Below, piece after piece: positions 1 through 9,259 of a stretch of 64,000 nucleotides of DNA. Below the pieces are notes generated by a model. That model worked only from the letters and a program-made list of their open reading frames with translations, had not been told where the DNA came from and searched no databases. The stretch is from Lytechinus variegatus (taxonomy: Eukaryota > Echinodermata > Echinoidea > Temnopleuroida > Toxopneustidae): assembly GCF_018143015.1 (NCBI RefSeq), contig NC_054757.1, positions 7,856,501 to 7,920,500 of the forward strand, in the 5' to 3' direction. Every line of letters begins with the position of its first letter. The first letter of the stretch is position 1. The position numbers were made by a program, and so were the translations under genes.

Positions 1-953
1 ACCTCACGGATAAGTGGCTCCTTGGAAGGGAGTTCTGTATCATCATTTGGGCCATCGATTTCATCTCAACCGATATGTCCGTCATCACCATCATCGCCAT
101 CAGCATCGACCGGTACCTCATGGTGAGCGATACAATTAAACACCAGCGTCATCAGTCCCGGAAACGCATCGTCCTTATCTTCATCGTTGTCTGGTTCGTC
201 TGCAGTCTCGTACATACCACGCTTGCCTTCGTCTATTCTGCAAGGACGGACTACAAGTACCTCGAGTATCAGACCTGTAATTTGGAATACCGCCGTGAGA
301 AGGCTCTGGTTATTTCCATGTTCATCATCGAGTTTGCGTTGCCCGTGGCGTGTCTGTTTCTGCTGAACCTGAAAGTGTTTACTAAAATACAGGAGCGGAG
401 GGGGAGCAAGATACAATTAAAAAGGCGCCAAGAAGAGCATCGGAACTCCAATACCGTCTCCGGACGGATGAGCACAAAACATGCAAATGGCACAAAGAAA
501 CCCCCTGGACTCCGCTCGATCGATGAAGACAGTGTGCTTACGAGTGTCGATGGTGGAGCTGCTGTTGACGCAGCAGAATACAGTAGAGGATATCCTGGAC
601 CAAGTGCTCCGATGGTTGGTGCTCTTCAAGAAGGGCAAATCCTGAGGAAAGCTTCCAACGCTGTGATGCGCGTCCATCGTATGACGTCATCAGGTCGGGG
701 TACTTGGAAAGCAGCCAAACTTCTAACAACCCTTCTCGTGGTCTTCATCCTATGTTGGATGCCGTACTACATCAACGACTGCTATGTCCTCATACACGGT
801 GATGAAGCCAACCGTCGGGTGACGGAGGCAGTGACGTTCATCCTATGGGCGAACTCCGCCGTCAATCCCATGTTGTATGCATGCGCCAACGTTCATTACA
901 GGGAGAATTTCTTTTACTTTTTGCACATCAGAAAGAGGCCGATGAACAACTAG
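1..953 (+). CDS. Class A amine GPCR, histamine H3/H4-like, 3' coding part (5' end outside window)
   Basis: Reading from base 3 gives 316 residues and a TAG stop at 951-953. The frame opens inside extracellular loop 1 (W-L-L-G, then Cys3.25) and continues through TM3 with Asp3.32 (WAID) and the DRY motif exactly 17 residues later. TM4 carries VVW. TM5 has E-F-A-L-P, which places Glu at 5.46 and Pro at 5.50. An intracellular loop 3 of about 120 residues, basic and Ser-rich, leads to TM6 with C-W-M-P-Y and TM7 with ANSAVNPMLY, then a short helix 8. In the family, Asp3.32 binds the amine, and Glu5.46 with ANSAVNP is typical of histamine H3/H4 receptors, which signal at the plasma membrane through Gi/o. 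The ligand is inferred; another amine receptor remains possible. No splice site is visible inside the frame. The first downstream AATAAA (1402-1407) lies in a MITE. Confidence 0.88.
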   Translation, partial: LTDKWLLGREFCIIIWAIDFISTDMSVITIIAISIDRYLMVSDTIKHQRHQSRKRIVLIFIVVWFVCSLVHTTLAFVYSARTDYKYLEYQTCNLEYRREKALVISMFIIEFALPVACLFLLNLKVFTKIQERRGSKIQLKRRQEEHRNSNTVSGRMSTKHANGTKKPPGLRSIDEDSVLTSVDGGAAVDAAEYSRGYPGPSAPMVGALQEGQILRKASNAVMRVHRMTSSGRGTWKAAKLLTTLLVVFILCWMPYYINDCYVLIHGDEANRRVTEAVTFILWANSAVNPMLYACANVHYRENFFYFLHIRKRPMNN

Positions 954-1365
954 ATGAATAACCGACGGTAACCATGGTAACTCAAGGTGATGCCGTGGTA
1001 ATCGGCCTATGTGCAGTTGATGTTTCTTATGCTGCAAGGGACAACTGCATTGACATAAATTTTACACAGTGCAGATGATTTTTGATCAATTTAAACCTGT
1101 AAATATTTTTTTTTCACGATCTACTACAGCTGATTGTGTCTGAGGAAATATGTATTATTTCAGCAGATATATTATATTCGTTTAACTGATAATTCGTTCA
1201 TTTTGTCATTTCTCGTCACCATTAAGCAAAACCATGGACCTTACAACATGTACAACGAATGGGCCGAGAACGAAGGGGGGGGGCAGGCGACAATTATTGT
1301 AATCTGCCCTCGTCAACTACATTTTACCTCACACCTTTCTCCCATATTTACATAATTCCAAATTT
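954..1365 (+). other. Probable 3' UTR of the GPCR gene
   Basis: This is non-coding AT-rich sequence after the receptor stop, with no clear polyadenylation signal before the MITE at 1366. Calling it 3' UTR rests on position only. Confidence 0.35.
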
Positions 1366-1946
1366 TAAAGGGATGGTCCGGGCTAAAAGTATTTATAGCT
1401 TAATAAATAGAGCAGAATTCACTGATCAAAATGCCGAAAATTTCATCAAAATCGGTTAACGAAAAACAAAATTATTAAATTAAAATTTAGCAATATTTTG
1501 TGAAAACAGTCATCATGAATATTCATTAGGTGGGCTGATGATGTCACATCTCCACTTGTTCTTTTGCATTTTATTATTTGAAAATAGGTTTATTCATTTT
1601 TTTTCCTCCAAGAACTAGAAAAATTGGATTGACAACTGATTTAGTGCATTAGATGTTTATTGCTGCAACTTATTGCATTATACGGGAGACATATCATTCA
1701 CACAAGCATGAAATAATCAAGTAATTATGATGTAATAACATAAGAAAACGGAAAGTGGAGAAGTGACATCATCAGCCCACCTAATGAATATTTATCACGA
1801 CTCTTTTCACAAAATATTACTAAACTTTAAAGTTCAATAACTTTATTATTTTTTTATCCGATTTTGATGAAATTTTAGGCATTTTGCTCAGTGAATTCTA
1901 CTCTATGTATTAAACATAAATATCTTCAGCCGGAGCATCCCTTTTA
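1366..1946. mobile_element. MITE family A, copy 1 (long terminal inverted repeats)
   Basis: The left end AAAGGGATGGTCCGGGCT is inverted at the right end as AGCCGGAGCATCCCTTTT. The two arms match imperfectly for about 190 bp each, including a shared block around GTGGGCTGATGATGTCA and its complement. There is no coding capacity. A second copy lies at 35404-35983. The flanks suggest a short TTA or TAA target duplication, but the palindromic ends make this uncertain. Confidence 0.75.
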
Positions 1947-2141
1947 GGCAACAAAGCGAATGTTCTTTTATCCACTGACAATCACCGCTGCTCCTGCATG
2001 CATGTGAAACAGGGATGGTTTGTAAACCCAGCAGACGACGTTCATAGAAGGCCAATGAGCAAACGTAACCACAAAATGCTTCACAATTTAACTTTCGATC
2101 GAATCTGAGGTCTTTATTCAAAGATTGCATTATTCACCACT

Positions 2142-2396
2142 TACACACGAAAGGTTGATGCAAAATCAGCACCCTATATGGTTAGGGTTAATTTTTGTAC
2201 CCTGCGGGTTCAAAGCTGCATCCCTTTAATTTAAAATTTAGGGGTGCAGTTTTGAACCCGCAGGGTGCAAAAATGAATCCCATCCAGGGGTTCAATTTTT
2301 GAACCCCAATCGGGGATTCAATCTTTGAACCCATAGGGTGCTGATTTTGCATCAACCTTTCGGGGTTCAATTTGAACCTTCATTTCTTAGTGTGTA
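2142..2396. mobile_element. Small MITE with perfect 30-bp inverted repeats
   Basis: Bases 2149-2178 are repeated exactly in inverted orientation at 2333-2362 (core GGTTGATGCAAAATCAGC). Outer ends TACACAC and GTGTGTA extend the pair to 2142-2396. The inside is built of short GGGTTCAA/TTGAACCC palindromes. It has no coding potential. Confidence 0.75.
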
Positions 2397-2808
2397 CCTA
2401 TTCATGTAAAAAAGTAGGTCAAAATATTATTAATTTGGTATATTATTTTATGTTTTTCAATGCATCATAATTGCAATGTTTTTTTTTTCAAATTTGCGAG
2501 ATTGATTTCGACTTCATGATGGGTAAAAATAATCACTGGGGCCTTGTCAAGCTTAAATTCGATGTATGCATTTGTGTTGATTATCTTCATATTAGTTGAT
2601 ACAACGATTGTCTCCCAAATGTGTCCAATAATGTCCAATCCTTCATGTTTCTTTTTTATATTGCTTCAAAATGTAGCCCCTGTTTTCGTATCGTTAGTTA
2701 GTTACTTCCGTTGTTGACATGTGCTAAATTTTTGAAACTGCGGTGTTGATTTTTTTTTTGATATCATATTATTGATATCATTCAACTGACATACGATTGG
2801 TCATGCTA

Positions 2809-3240
2809 ATACTTCGGTCACATTTGCTCTACGGTGGCCGTATGTCGAGTCGAAAGCAGCCATTTTATTCATTTTAATAATAATATAGGATATTTATATT
2901 GCGCACATATCCACCTTGTTAGGTGCTCAAGGCGCTCCTATATTACCCGGCTTAGCTAGGCGTTCATAGCGCACACAGCTTCTTAAGGAATTACTTCCTA
3001 CCGGTACCCATTCACCTCACCTGGGTTGAGTGCAGCACATTGTGGATCAGTTTCTTGCTGAGGGAAATTAGGCCATGGCTGGGATTCGAACCCACGACCC
3101 TCTGTTTTAAAGTCCGAAGACTAATCCACTGGGCCGCAACGCTCCACATTTTATATGAAGCTGGTAGAATAAAACGGTTAAAACGGCTGTTTTCGCCCCG
3201 CTGTACGATTGCCGTAGAGCAAATGTGACTGAAGTAATGC
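2809..3240. mobile_element. MITE family B, copy 1, interrupted by a SINE
   Basis: The left arm contains GTCACATTTGCTCTACGG and the right arm its complement, CCGTAGAGCAAATGTGAC. The uninterrupted relative at 43939-44092 is only about 150 bp, so the extra 270-280 bp here (about 2877-3156) is a later SINE insertion. Confidence 0.8.
2877..3156 (-). mobile_element. tRNA-derived SINE, minus strand, inside MITE B
   Basis: On the minus strand the tRNA-like head shows a box-A-like TGGATTAGTC and a box-B GGTTCGAATCC. About 200 bp of body follow, and the tail is (ATT)n-like at the left edge. CATTTTAAT on the left and CATTTTATA on the right may be the target duplication. A plus-strand head of the same family is at 58073-58175, and a decayed body is at 34030-34240. 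Confidence 0.75.
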
Positions 3241-3719
3241 ATTCAATGTAATTATCCCTCGTAACGATCATGGCTAATGAAGCACGATGGACATTGAATC
3301 TATTCATTCAGCATTTTCAAAAGTCGTTGATAATGATATGCATGTTTGGCGACCCTGTAGGATAAGCTTTGAGGTTGTTATTGACACCTTTATCTTGTTT
3401 ATTCAGAAGATAAAAAAAGAAACCTGGAACATCGGCGGTCGTGATTAGATCAAAAATCCCGCTCGTGTTCGGTCAACTTGTAATAGGATCCATGGCAAAA
3501 CGACGCTAGTTCATAATTCATGATTGGAATTCCTTGATGTATTATTTCAATAATCAAACGATATCGAATAAAGGCATATGGCCCTCTCACCCTTTGTAAA
3601 GCGATCATCACAATACAATTTTATGAAATCAGTGTCCAAAATGATACCCTATAATACGGGTATTTTCGTAATTTTCAGTTAATATGCAATCTATTAGAAC
3701 AATCATGCGAGCTATACTC

Positions 3720-3870
3720 ATTGGCACAACATTTTAGGGGGGCCACCTAATTTTTTTGACGAGCAAGCAAGCAAAAAAGGGTTATCAACCAAAAATTTAG
3801 GGGGGAGGTCTTCCCCCGCCTAAAATTTTGGGTGGGACACGTCCCCCGTCCCCCCGCTTCCGCCGCCTAT
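3720..3870. repeat. G/C-run repeat fragment of unknown family
   Basis: Runs such as AGGGGGGCC and GTCCCCCGTCCCCCCG end in CGCTTCCGCCGCCTATG. Similar G-run tracts occur at 13485-13740, 40487-40640 and 62176-62240. I read them as ends of decayed dispersed repeats. No complete element can be outlined. Confidence 0.35.
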
Positions 3871-5105
3871 GAATAAACTTGACTATATTCGACTTTCATT
3901 TTGCATTTGGATCAAAAGTTTAAGAAGTTTGTGGACGTTTCACCCATGCAGTTTAACTTTAATTCGATATTCAATTTGTTTTATTCATTGATTGATTAGA
4001 TTTCTTCATTTTTTTTGGTAATTTCAAAGTCAACGTTATGGTATCATTTCATGTGCGTTGTTGCGTGACTTTATAAAGAATACATTTTAACCGTGAAAAT
4101 TGAGCTAAATATCTTTCTTATACTATATCGCTTCGTCTATGGAATGTCTCGTTTCAGCCCATATTAACATAGCATTCAAGAAACTGAAATTTGAGCAGAT
4201 TTAAAGCAATGTTCAGCAATTCTAGTAAAACCATGAAAGCCAGGGTATTTATGTGCTGTATTTATTGTAGAGCGCTAAGAGTCTTTAGATAACAAGGTGT
4301 TCAGTGCTATATGCTATAACAAGTGTACGGCTTAATGATAATTGTTATTATTTATTACTACAAATATCATTTACATATTTCCTTTCAAGAGACTGTAATA
4401 ATCATATAGTTGACATATTCTTGTTATCATTTTCGTCATAGTTTATAGCCTTCAATCCAGGGGGACAATTCTCTTCATTTTGAATTTGTGCAGTTAAAAA
4501 TATCAAGTTTGATGAAATCTTAAGATTATGAATATTTAATTTCGAATAAATTATCATGTTATTTGAATACGAGGGGCGGTAACAGTGATTAACATGGCAT
4601 GGCTAGAAACTTAATTACGTTCAACGCATTGAATACGAATTAGTAGCTTATTTTGCATACAACATCACCTAGATTTTCATTCAATGCTCAAATATTTTGC
4701 AATACAGAGTGAGTCAGAAAAATGTCCCACTTTTGTAAAGTTGATTTGTTTAAAATCTGAATATTTAATCATTAGTTTCATGATATGTCTTGATAGAGGT
4801 ATCCTCCAAGTACATTCAGGTACCATTTTCATTTGATCCCGTGCACGCATGACTGTACATCGGACAATTTCTAGAAGACTGTCAGATCTCACTTGCGCCA
4901 AGTTACTGGGTGATGAATAAAACAGTGCTTTAGACAAAGACAGTCAGACAGACTGACTGGAATTCTCACACACACACAAACACACACAACACAAATGTTA
5001 AAAACTGGTTCATAATTTTCTCTTTTCTGATTAAGCATTCATTTTTAGCAAGATCGCTGAATGCTTAAGTGGCAATTCCCGACAATCTTTCCCATTAAAA
5101 CACAT

Positions 5106-5180
5106 TCACTACCACCATCATATCATCATCATCCTCATTGTCATCATCTTGATCTTGATCTTCATCATCATCATCAAGTG
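5106..5180. repeat. ATC/ATT trinucleotide microsatellite
   Basis: This is a degenerate CAT/ATC run with CTTGATCTTGATCTTCATC inside. It lies within the Tc1-type element. Confidence 0.7.
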
Positions 5181-5339
5181 CACATAAATCCAATATGCTG
5201 GTTATGTCTTTTGTCGGTTAACAATGAAAATTTACAATGGATGTCTGTGCTTTTGTTGCCCTTGCCTATAAAAGGGCTTGCCTGATTTGGCAGCAGCCAA
5301 TTGAGCCTCTTTTTTTACAGTAGCAAAAGTACACGAACC

Positions 5340-5495
5340 ATGGTTCGTCCTGAATTCACACCACAACATAGGTCATTTATGGTCACCGAGTATGTTCTCC
5401 GGAATGTTCAGAAATATCACCGAACAGGAACGAGTACCAACCTGAACGCAGGGCATTCAGGTCGTCGCAGAACAGCAAGGAGTCAGCCCAATTGT
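5340..5495 (+). pseudogene. Transposase N-terminal helix-turn-helix fragment (DUF4817-like)
   Basis: From the ATG at 5340 the frame reads MVRPEFTPQHRSFMVTEYV, then LRNVQKYHRTGTS and GHSGRRRTARSQPN. The last block matches what I know of the DNA-binding domain of Tc1/mariner-type transposases in invertebrates. About 30 residues expected between EYV and LRNV are missing. After SQPN the frame enters a TG microsatellite that reads as Cys-Val repeats. The catalytic DDE/D domain is absent. This is a relic inside the element at 4705-5971. Confidence 0.65.
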
Positions 5496-6510
5496 GTGTG
5501 TGTGTGTGTGTGCATGTTTGTGTGGGTCTGCCAGTGCGTGTGCATGTTTGTTGTGTGTTATGGTGTGCGTACGTGTGTTTCGGTGTGTGTGTTTCAGTCT
5601 GTCGGACTGTCTTTGTTCAAAAGAGTGTTTTATTCCCCACCCTGTATCTTGGCGCAAGTGAGATCTGACAGTCTTCTAAAGATTGTCCGCTGTTCAGTCA
5701 TGCGTGCGGGGATCAAATGAAAAAGGTACCTTAATGTACTGGGAGGATACCTCTATCAAGACATATCATGAAACTAATGATTAAATATTCATATTTTAAA
5801 CAATTCAACTTACCAAAAGTGGGATATTTTTTCTGACTCACTCTTTTGGTAAGTTGAATTGTTTAAAATATGAATATTTAAAAGTGGCATATCATGAAAC
5901 TAATGATTAAATATTCATATTTTAAACAATTCACCGTACCAAAAGTGGGATATTTTTTCTGACTCACTCTGTATAGTCGATTCAAAGACATAAGTTTGCT
6001 TTGCAATTGAAAGTATGTTCGTTGCTACACTCCAACATTATTGTTAGGTGCGGAATAAGCTTACCAAAGAAATCCATTTAATTTTTTGGCGTCTTCACAT
6101 ACATCCTACATTCATCGAGGTCACCCGCCATAAATTCCTTTTTATTCAGACTATTCAGAGATAATATCGCCTGATCGTTGCATAAAAGCAGGAGACATTA
6201 CTCATCAGGGCAGAGCATTTTTTGTTCGTCTTATTTGTTGTAATTCTTCTTATTTTACTTATCAGCTTTTTTTTCTAAAGGGAGCTTATGACATCTTCAT
6301 AATTTAGGGAGGGTGAAAATCTTTCTTTTTCTTATTTTTTTGTTTATTATTTTGTAGAATGTTTGTGGCATATTTTGGTTTCTTTAAAAAAAAGAACCAT
6401 TTCTCGTCGCTCGTCAGCTTGTTTTCGACAAACACTCCCTGTCTCTCCTAAAAAAGGGGGGGGTGGTTGTTCAGACTTGCATGACCATTCCTTAAATAGA
6501 CTAGGTTAAG

Positions 6511-6723
6511 ATCACTCTAAAAGTTCGAATGTTAAATCAACATTTCAAAGGTTGGAGGAGTGACAACCTTTTCCAAATGTTACATCCAACCTTGTATAAA
6601 GTTGAATCCAACATTTTACGTGTTGGGTGGAACCATTTAAAGTGGTAAATTCAACATTTAGAAAATGTTGTCACTCCTCCAACCTTTCATATGTTAAGTT
6701 AACATTTTCTTTTTTAGAGTGAT
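6511..6723. mobile_element. Short MITE ending ATCACTCTAAAA
   Basis: The ends ATCACTCTAAAA and TTTTAGAGTGAT are inverted. Inner blocks GGTTGGAGGAGTGACAAC and GTTGTCACTCCTCCAACC are also inverted, so the element folds almost completely. It is non-coding. Confidence 0.75.
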
Positions 6724-6999
6724 GGATAACAGTTTACCCCCCCCCACCACTGGCCCTCCTCCTGCTTCAGCCGAGAAGGCTAAATGTTGTGGACCTAAAT
6801 AAACTTGTTCGAATTTCAGTTTGTATATTCGTAATAACTGTGAATGATTCAGCTGTGTAGATCGTAATCATAGAAAATTATTTTTTGAGTTGTTTTGAAG
6901 TTTTTGAAATAATCAGGTAGTCATTGATATTTTGCTTCCCCAGATATGTATTGTGGCATATTGTTTTATTCTAATAAACGTTGTTTATGGAAATCCTTC

Positions 7000-7480
7000 A
7001 ATATTATGTTTTCTTCTCTTCCTCCCCTCCTCCTCGTTCTTCTTCTCCTCGTTCTTCTTCTCCTCTTCCTTCTTCTTCTTCTCCAACTTCTTCTTCTTCA
7101 ACTTCTTCTTTTTCTTCCTTTTCTTCTTCTTCAACTTCTTCTTCATCTCCTTCTTTTTCTTCTTCTCTCTCTTCTTCAACTTCTTTTTCTTTTTCTTCTT
7201 CTTCTTCAAATTATTTTTGTTCTTCTTTTTTTCTTCTTCTTCTTCCACTTCTTCTTTTTCTTTCTCTTCTTCTTCTTCCTCTTCTTCAACTTCTTCTTTT
7301 TCTTTCTCTTCTTCTTCTTCCACTTCTTTTTTTTTCTTTTTCTTCTTCTTCTTCAACCTCTTCTTTTTCTTTCTCTTCTTCTTCTTCTTCCACTTCTTTT
7401 TTTTTCTTTTTCTTCTTCTTCTTCAACCTCTTCTTTTTCTTTCTCTTCTTCACCTTCTTCTTCTACTTCTTCTTCTTGCT
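7000..7480. repeat. TTC/CTT pyrimidine tract
   Basis: About 480 bp of nearly pure pyrimidine on the + strand is built from TTC/CTT triplets with rare CAA interruptions. All three + frames stay open, giving Ser-, Phe- and Leu-rich reading frames. I treat these as by-products of the repeat. Confidence 0.9.
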
Positions 7481-7533
7481 CTGCATTAAGTGCAAGTATT
7501 GCATATGCATTGTAAGAGGTCAAACGATATTTA

Positions 7534-8451
7534 TTATGGAAGCTTAAAAGTGCCACCGAGATGTTGAGATAATTATCTCGGGAAGTCGACATCTTGATAG
7601 CAAAAGATAAGATGACGAGATCCTGGATCTCATCATGTTGACATCTTTTAGAAGAGATGATGAGATGACGAGATCCTGGATCTCATCATGTCAACATCTT
7701 TTAGAAGAGATGTTGAGATGACGAGATCCTGGATCTCATCATGTCGACATCTTTTAGAAGAGATGTTGAGATGACGAGATCCTGGATCTCATCATGTCGA
7801 CATCTTTTAGAAGAGATGATGAGATGACAAGATCCTGGATCTCATCATGTCAACATCTTTTAGAACAGATGATGAGATGACAAGATCCCGGATCTCATCA
7901 TGTCAACATCTTTTAGAAGAGATGTTGAGATGACAAGATCCCGGATCTCATCATGTTGACATCTTGTAGAAGAGATGATGAGATGATGAGATGATCTTGT
8001 CATCTCAACATCTCTTCTCAAGATGTTGACATGATGAGATCCAGGATCTTGTCATCTCATCATCTCTTCTACAAGATGTCAACATGATGAGATCCAGGAT
8101 CTTGTCATCTCATCATCTCTTCTACAAGATGTCAACATAATGAGATCCAGGATCTTGTCATCTCATCATCTCTTCTACAAGATGTCAACATGATGAGATC
8201 CGGGATCTTGTCATCTCATCATCTCTTCCAAAAGATGTCAACATGATGAGATCCGGGATCTTGTCATCTCAACATCTCTTCTAAAAGATGTTGACATGAT
8301 GAGATCCGGGATCTTGTCATCTCATCATCTCTTCTAAAAGATGTCGACATGATGAGATCCAGGATCTCGTCATCTTATCTTTTGCTATCAAGATGTCGAC
8401 TTCCCGAGATAATTATCTCAACATCTCGGTGGCACTTTTAAGCTTCCATAA
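7534..8451. mobile_element. 918-bp foldback element built from 53-bp units, with 4-bp target duplication
   Basis: The ends TTATGGAAGCTTAAAAGTGC and its complement are inverted and flanked by TTTA on both sides (7530-7533 and 8452-8455). Each arm has a unique outer part of about 80 bp followed by about seven 53-bp units, whose core GAGATCCTGGATCTCATC is itself a palindrome. The orientation flips near 7985-7995. There is no coding capacity, and the whole element can form one long hairpin. Confidence 0.85.
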
Positions 8452-9259
8452 TTTATTGTATTTTTAACTTCCCATATAGATTAAGCCGACTTATCGAGTT
8501 TTATGATTTCAGTTTAACCAGAATTCAGCAAGTGGGCGATTGATTTCAAATGCTCTCATAAGGAGAATGCGTTTGTGCCCATTCATCGAGATTTTAAATG
8601 AATAGAAAGATAACAAGTGTGACCTCTCAGACATCAATATCTGCCGAAATCTTTTATGGTTGCGCATTTATGTGTCTGTTCACAACACATTCCAGCCTAA
8701 AATCTAGGTACGACTAAATGGAATATTGTGTATAGTACCAAAGAAAGGATGACGCTTTCAGCACGTTTAGTGTTGGTTCGGCAACTTCGTTGAAAATCTA
8801 ATAAAGTAAATATTTTCAAAATGATTTCAAATATTGAGCTGGTGATACATCCGCTACTTTTGAAGAGTACCACTAACTCCGTCGCTATTCATGTTGTTAA
8901 AGGGGTGTGTAGTATGATTAGTAACTTCAAAATAAGTCGTTGATTTCAATGTGGTTCTTATTAAAAAGAAACACATTTTTCATTGAAGTCATCCTTGAAC
9001 TGTTGAAGTCATACTCGGGGAGGGGGCAAGCATCCCTTCCCATCGATTGGAGTATAGTAGCGAAAAAAAGTTAAATAAAACAAAATAAAAAAAAGAAAGA
9101 AAGAAAAGGGTATAAAAAGTGAGGGTTGGGTTTGAGTCGTTTAATTTTATCATACCCCTTTTTAATTTGACAAGCACATGTTTAGTTTGGAATCACAAGT
9201 TCTCTATACTTACGAATGGAGCAAAATTTTCGCTCATGGTTTAATATCAATTGTGGATC

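Larger units (their letters stand above)
4705..5971. mobile_element. Non-autonomous Tc1/mariner-type DNA transposon with transposase remnant
   Basis: The terminal inverted repeat CAGAGTGAGTCAGAAAAA is found at both ends, each next to a TA as expected for Tc1/mariner targets. The arms stay inverted and similar for about 230 bp (for example AGACTGTCAGATCTCACTTG on the left). The right end is partly duplicated and inverted, so the terminal segment appears again at about 5815-5855. CA/TG and ATC microsatellites fill the middle. It encodes only a fragment of transposase and cannot move by itself. Confidence 0.8.

Noticed and set aside
6932-7592. Phe/Ser/Leu-rich and Lys/Glu-rich frames
   Set aside because: These are translations of a TTC/CTT microsatellite; several overlapping frames are open at once.
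7600-8380. CRISPR-like regular repeats
   Set aside because: Units are contiguous without unique spacers, arranged as an inverted pair in animal nuclear DNA.
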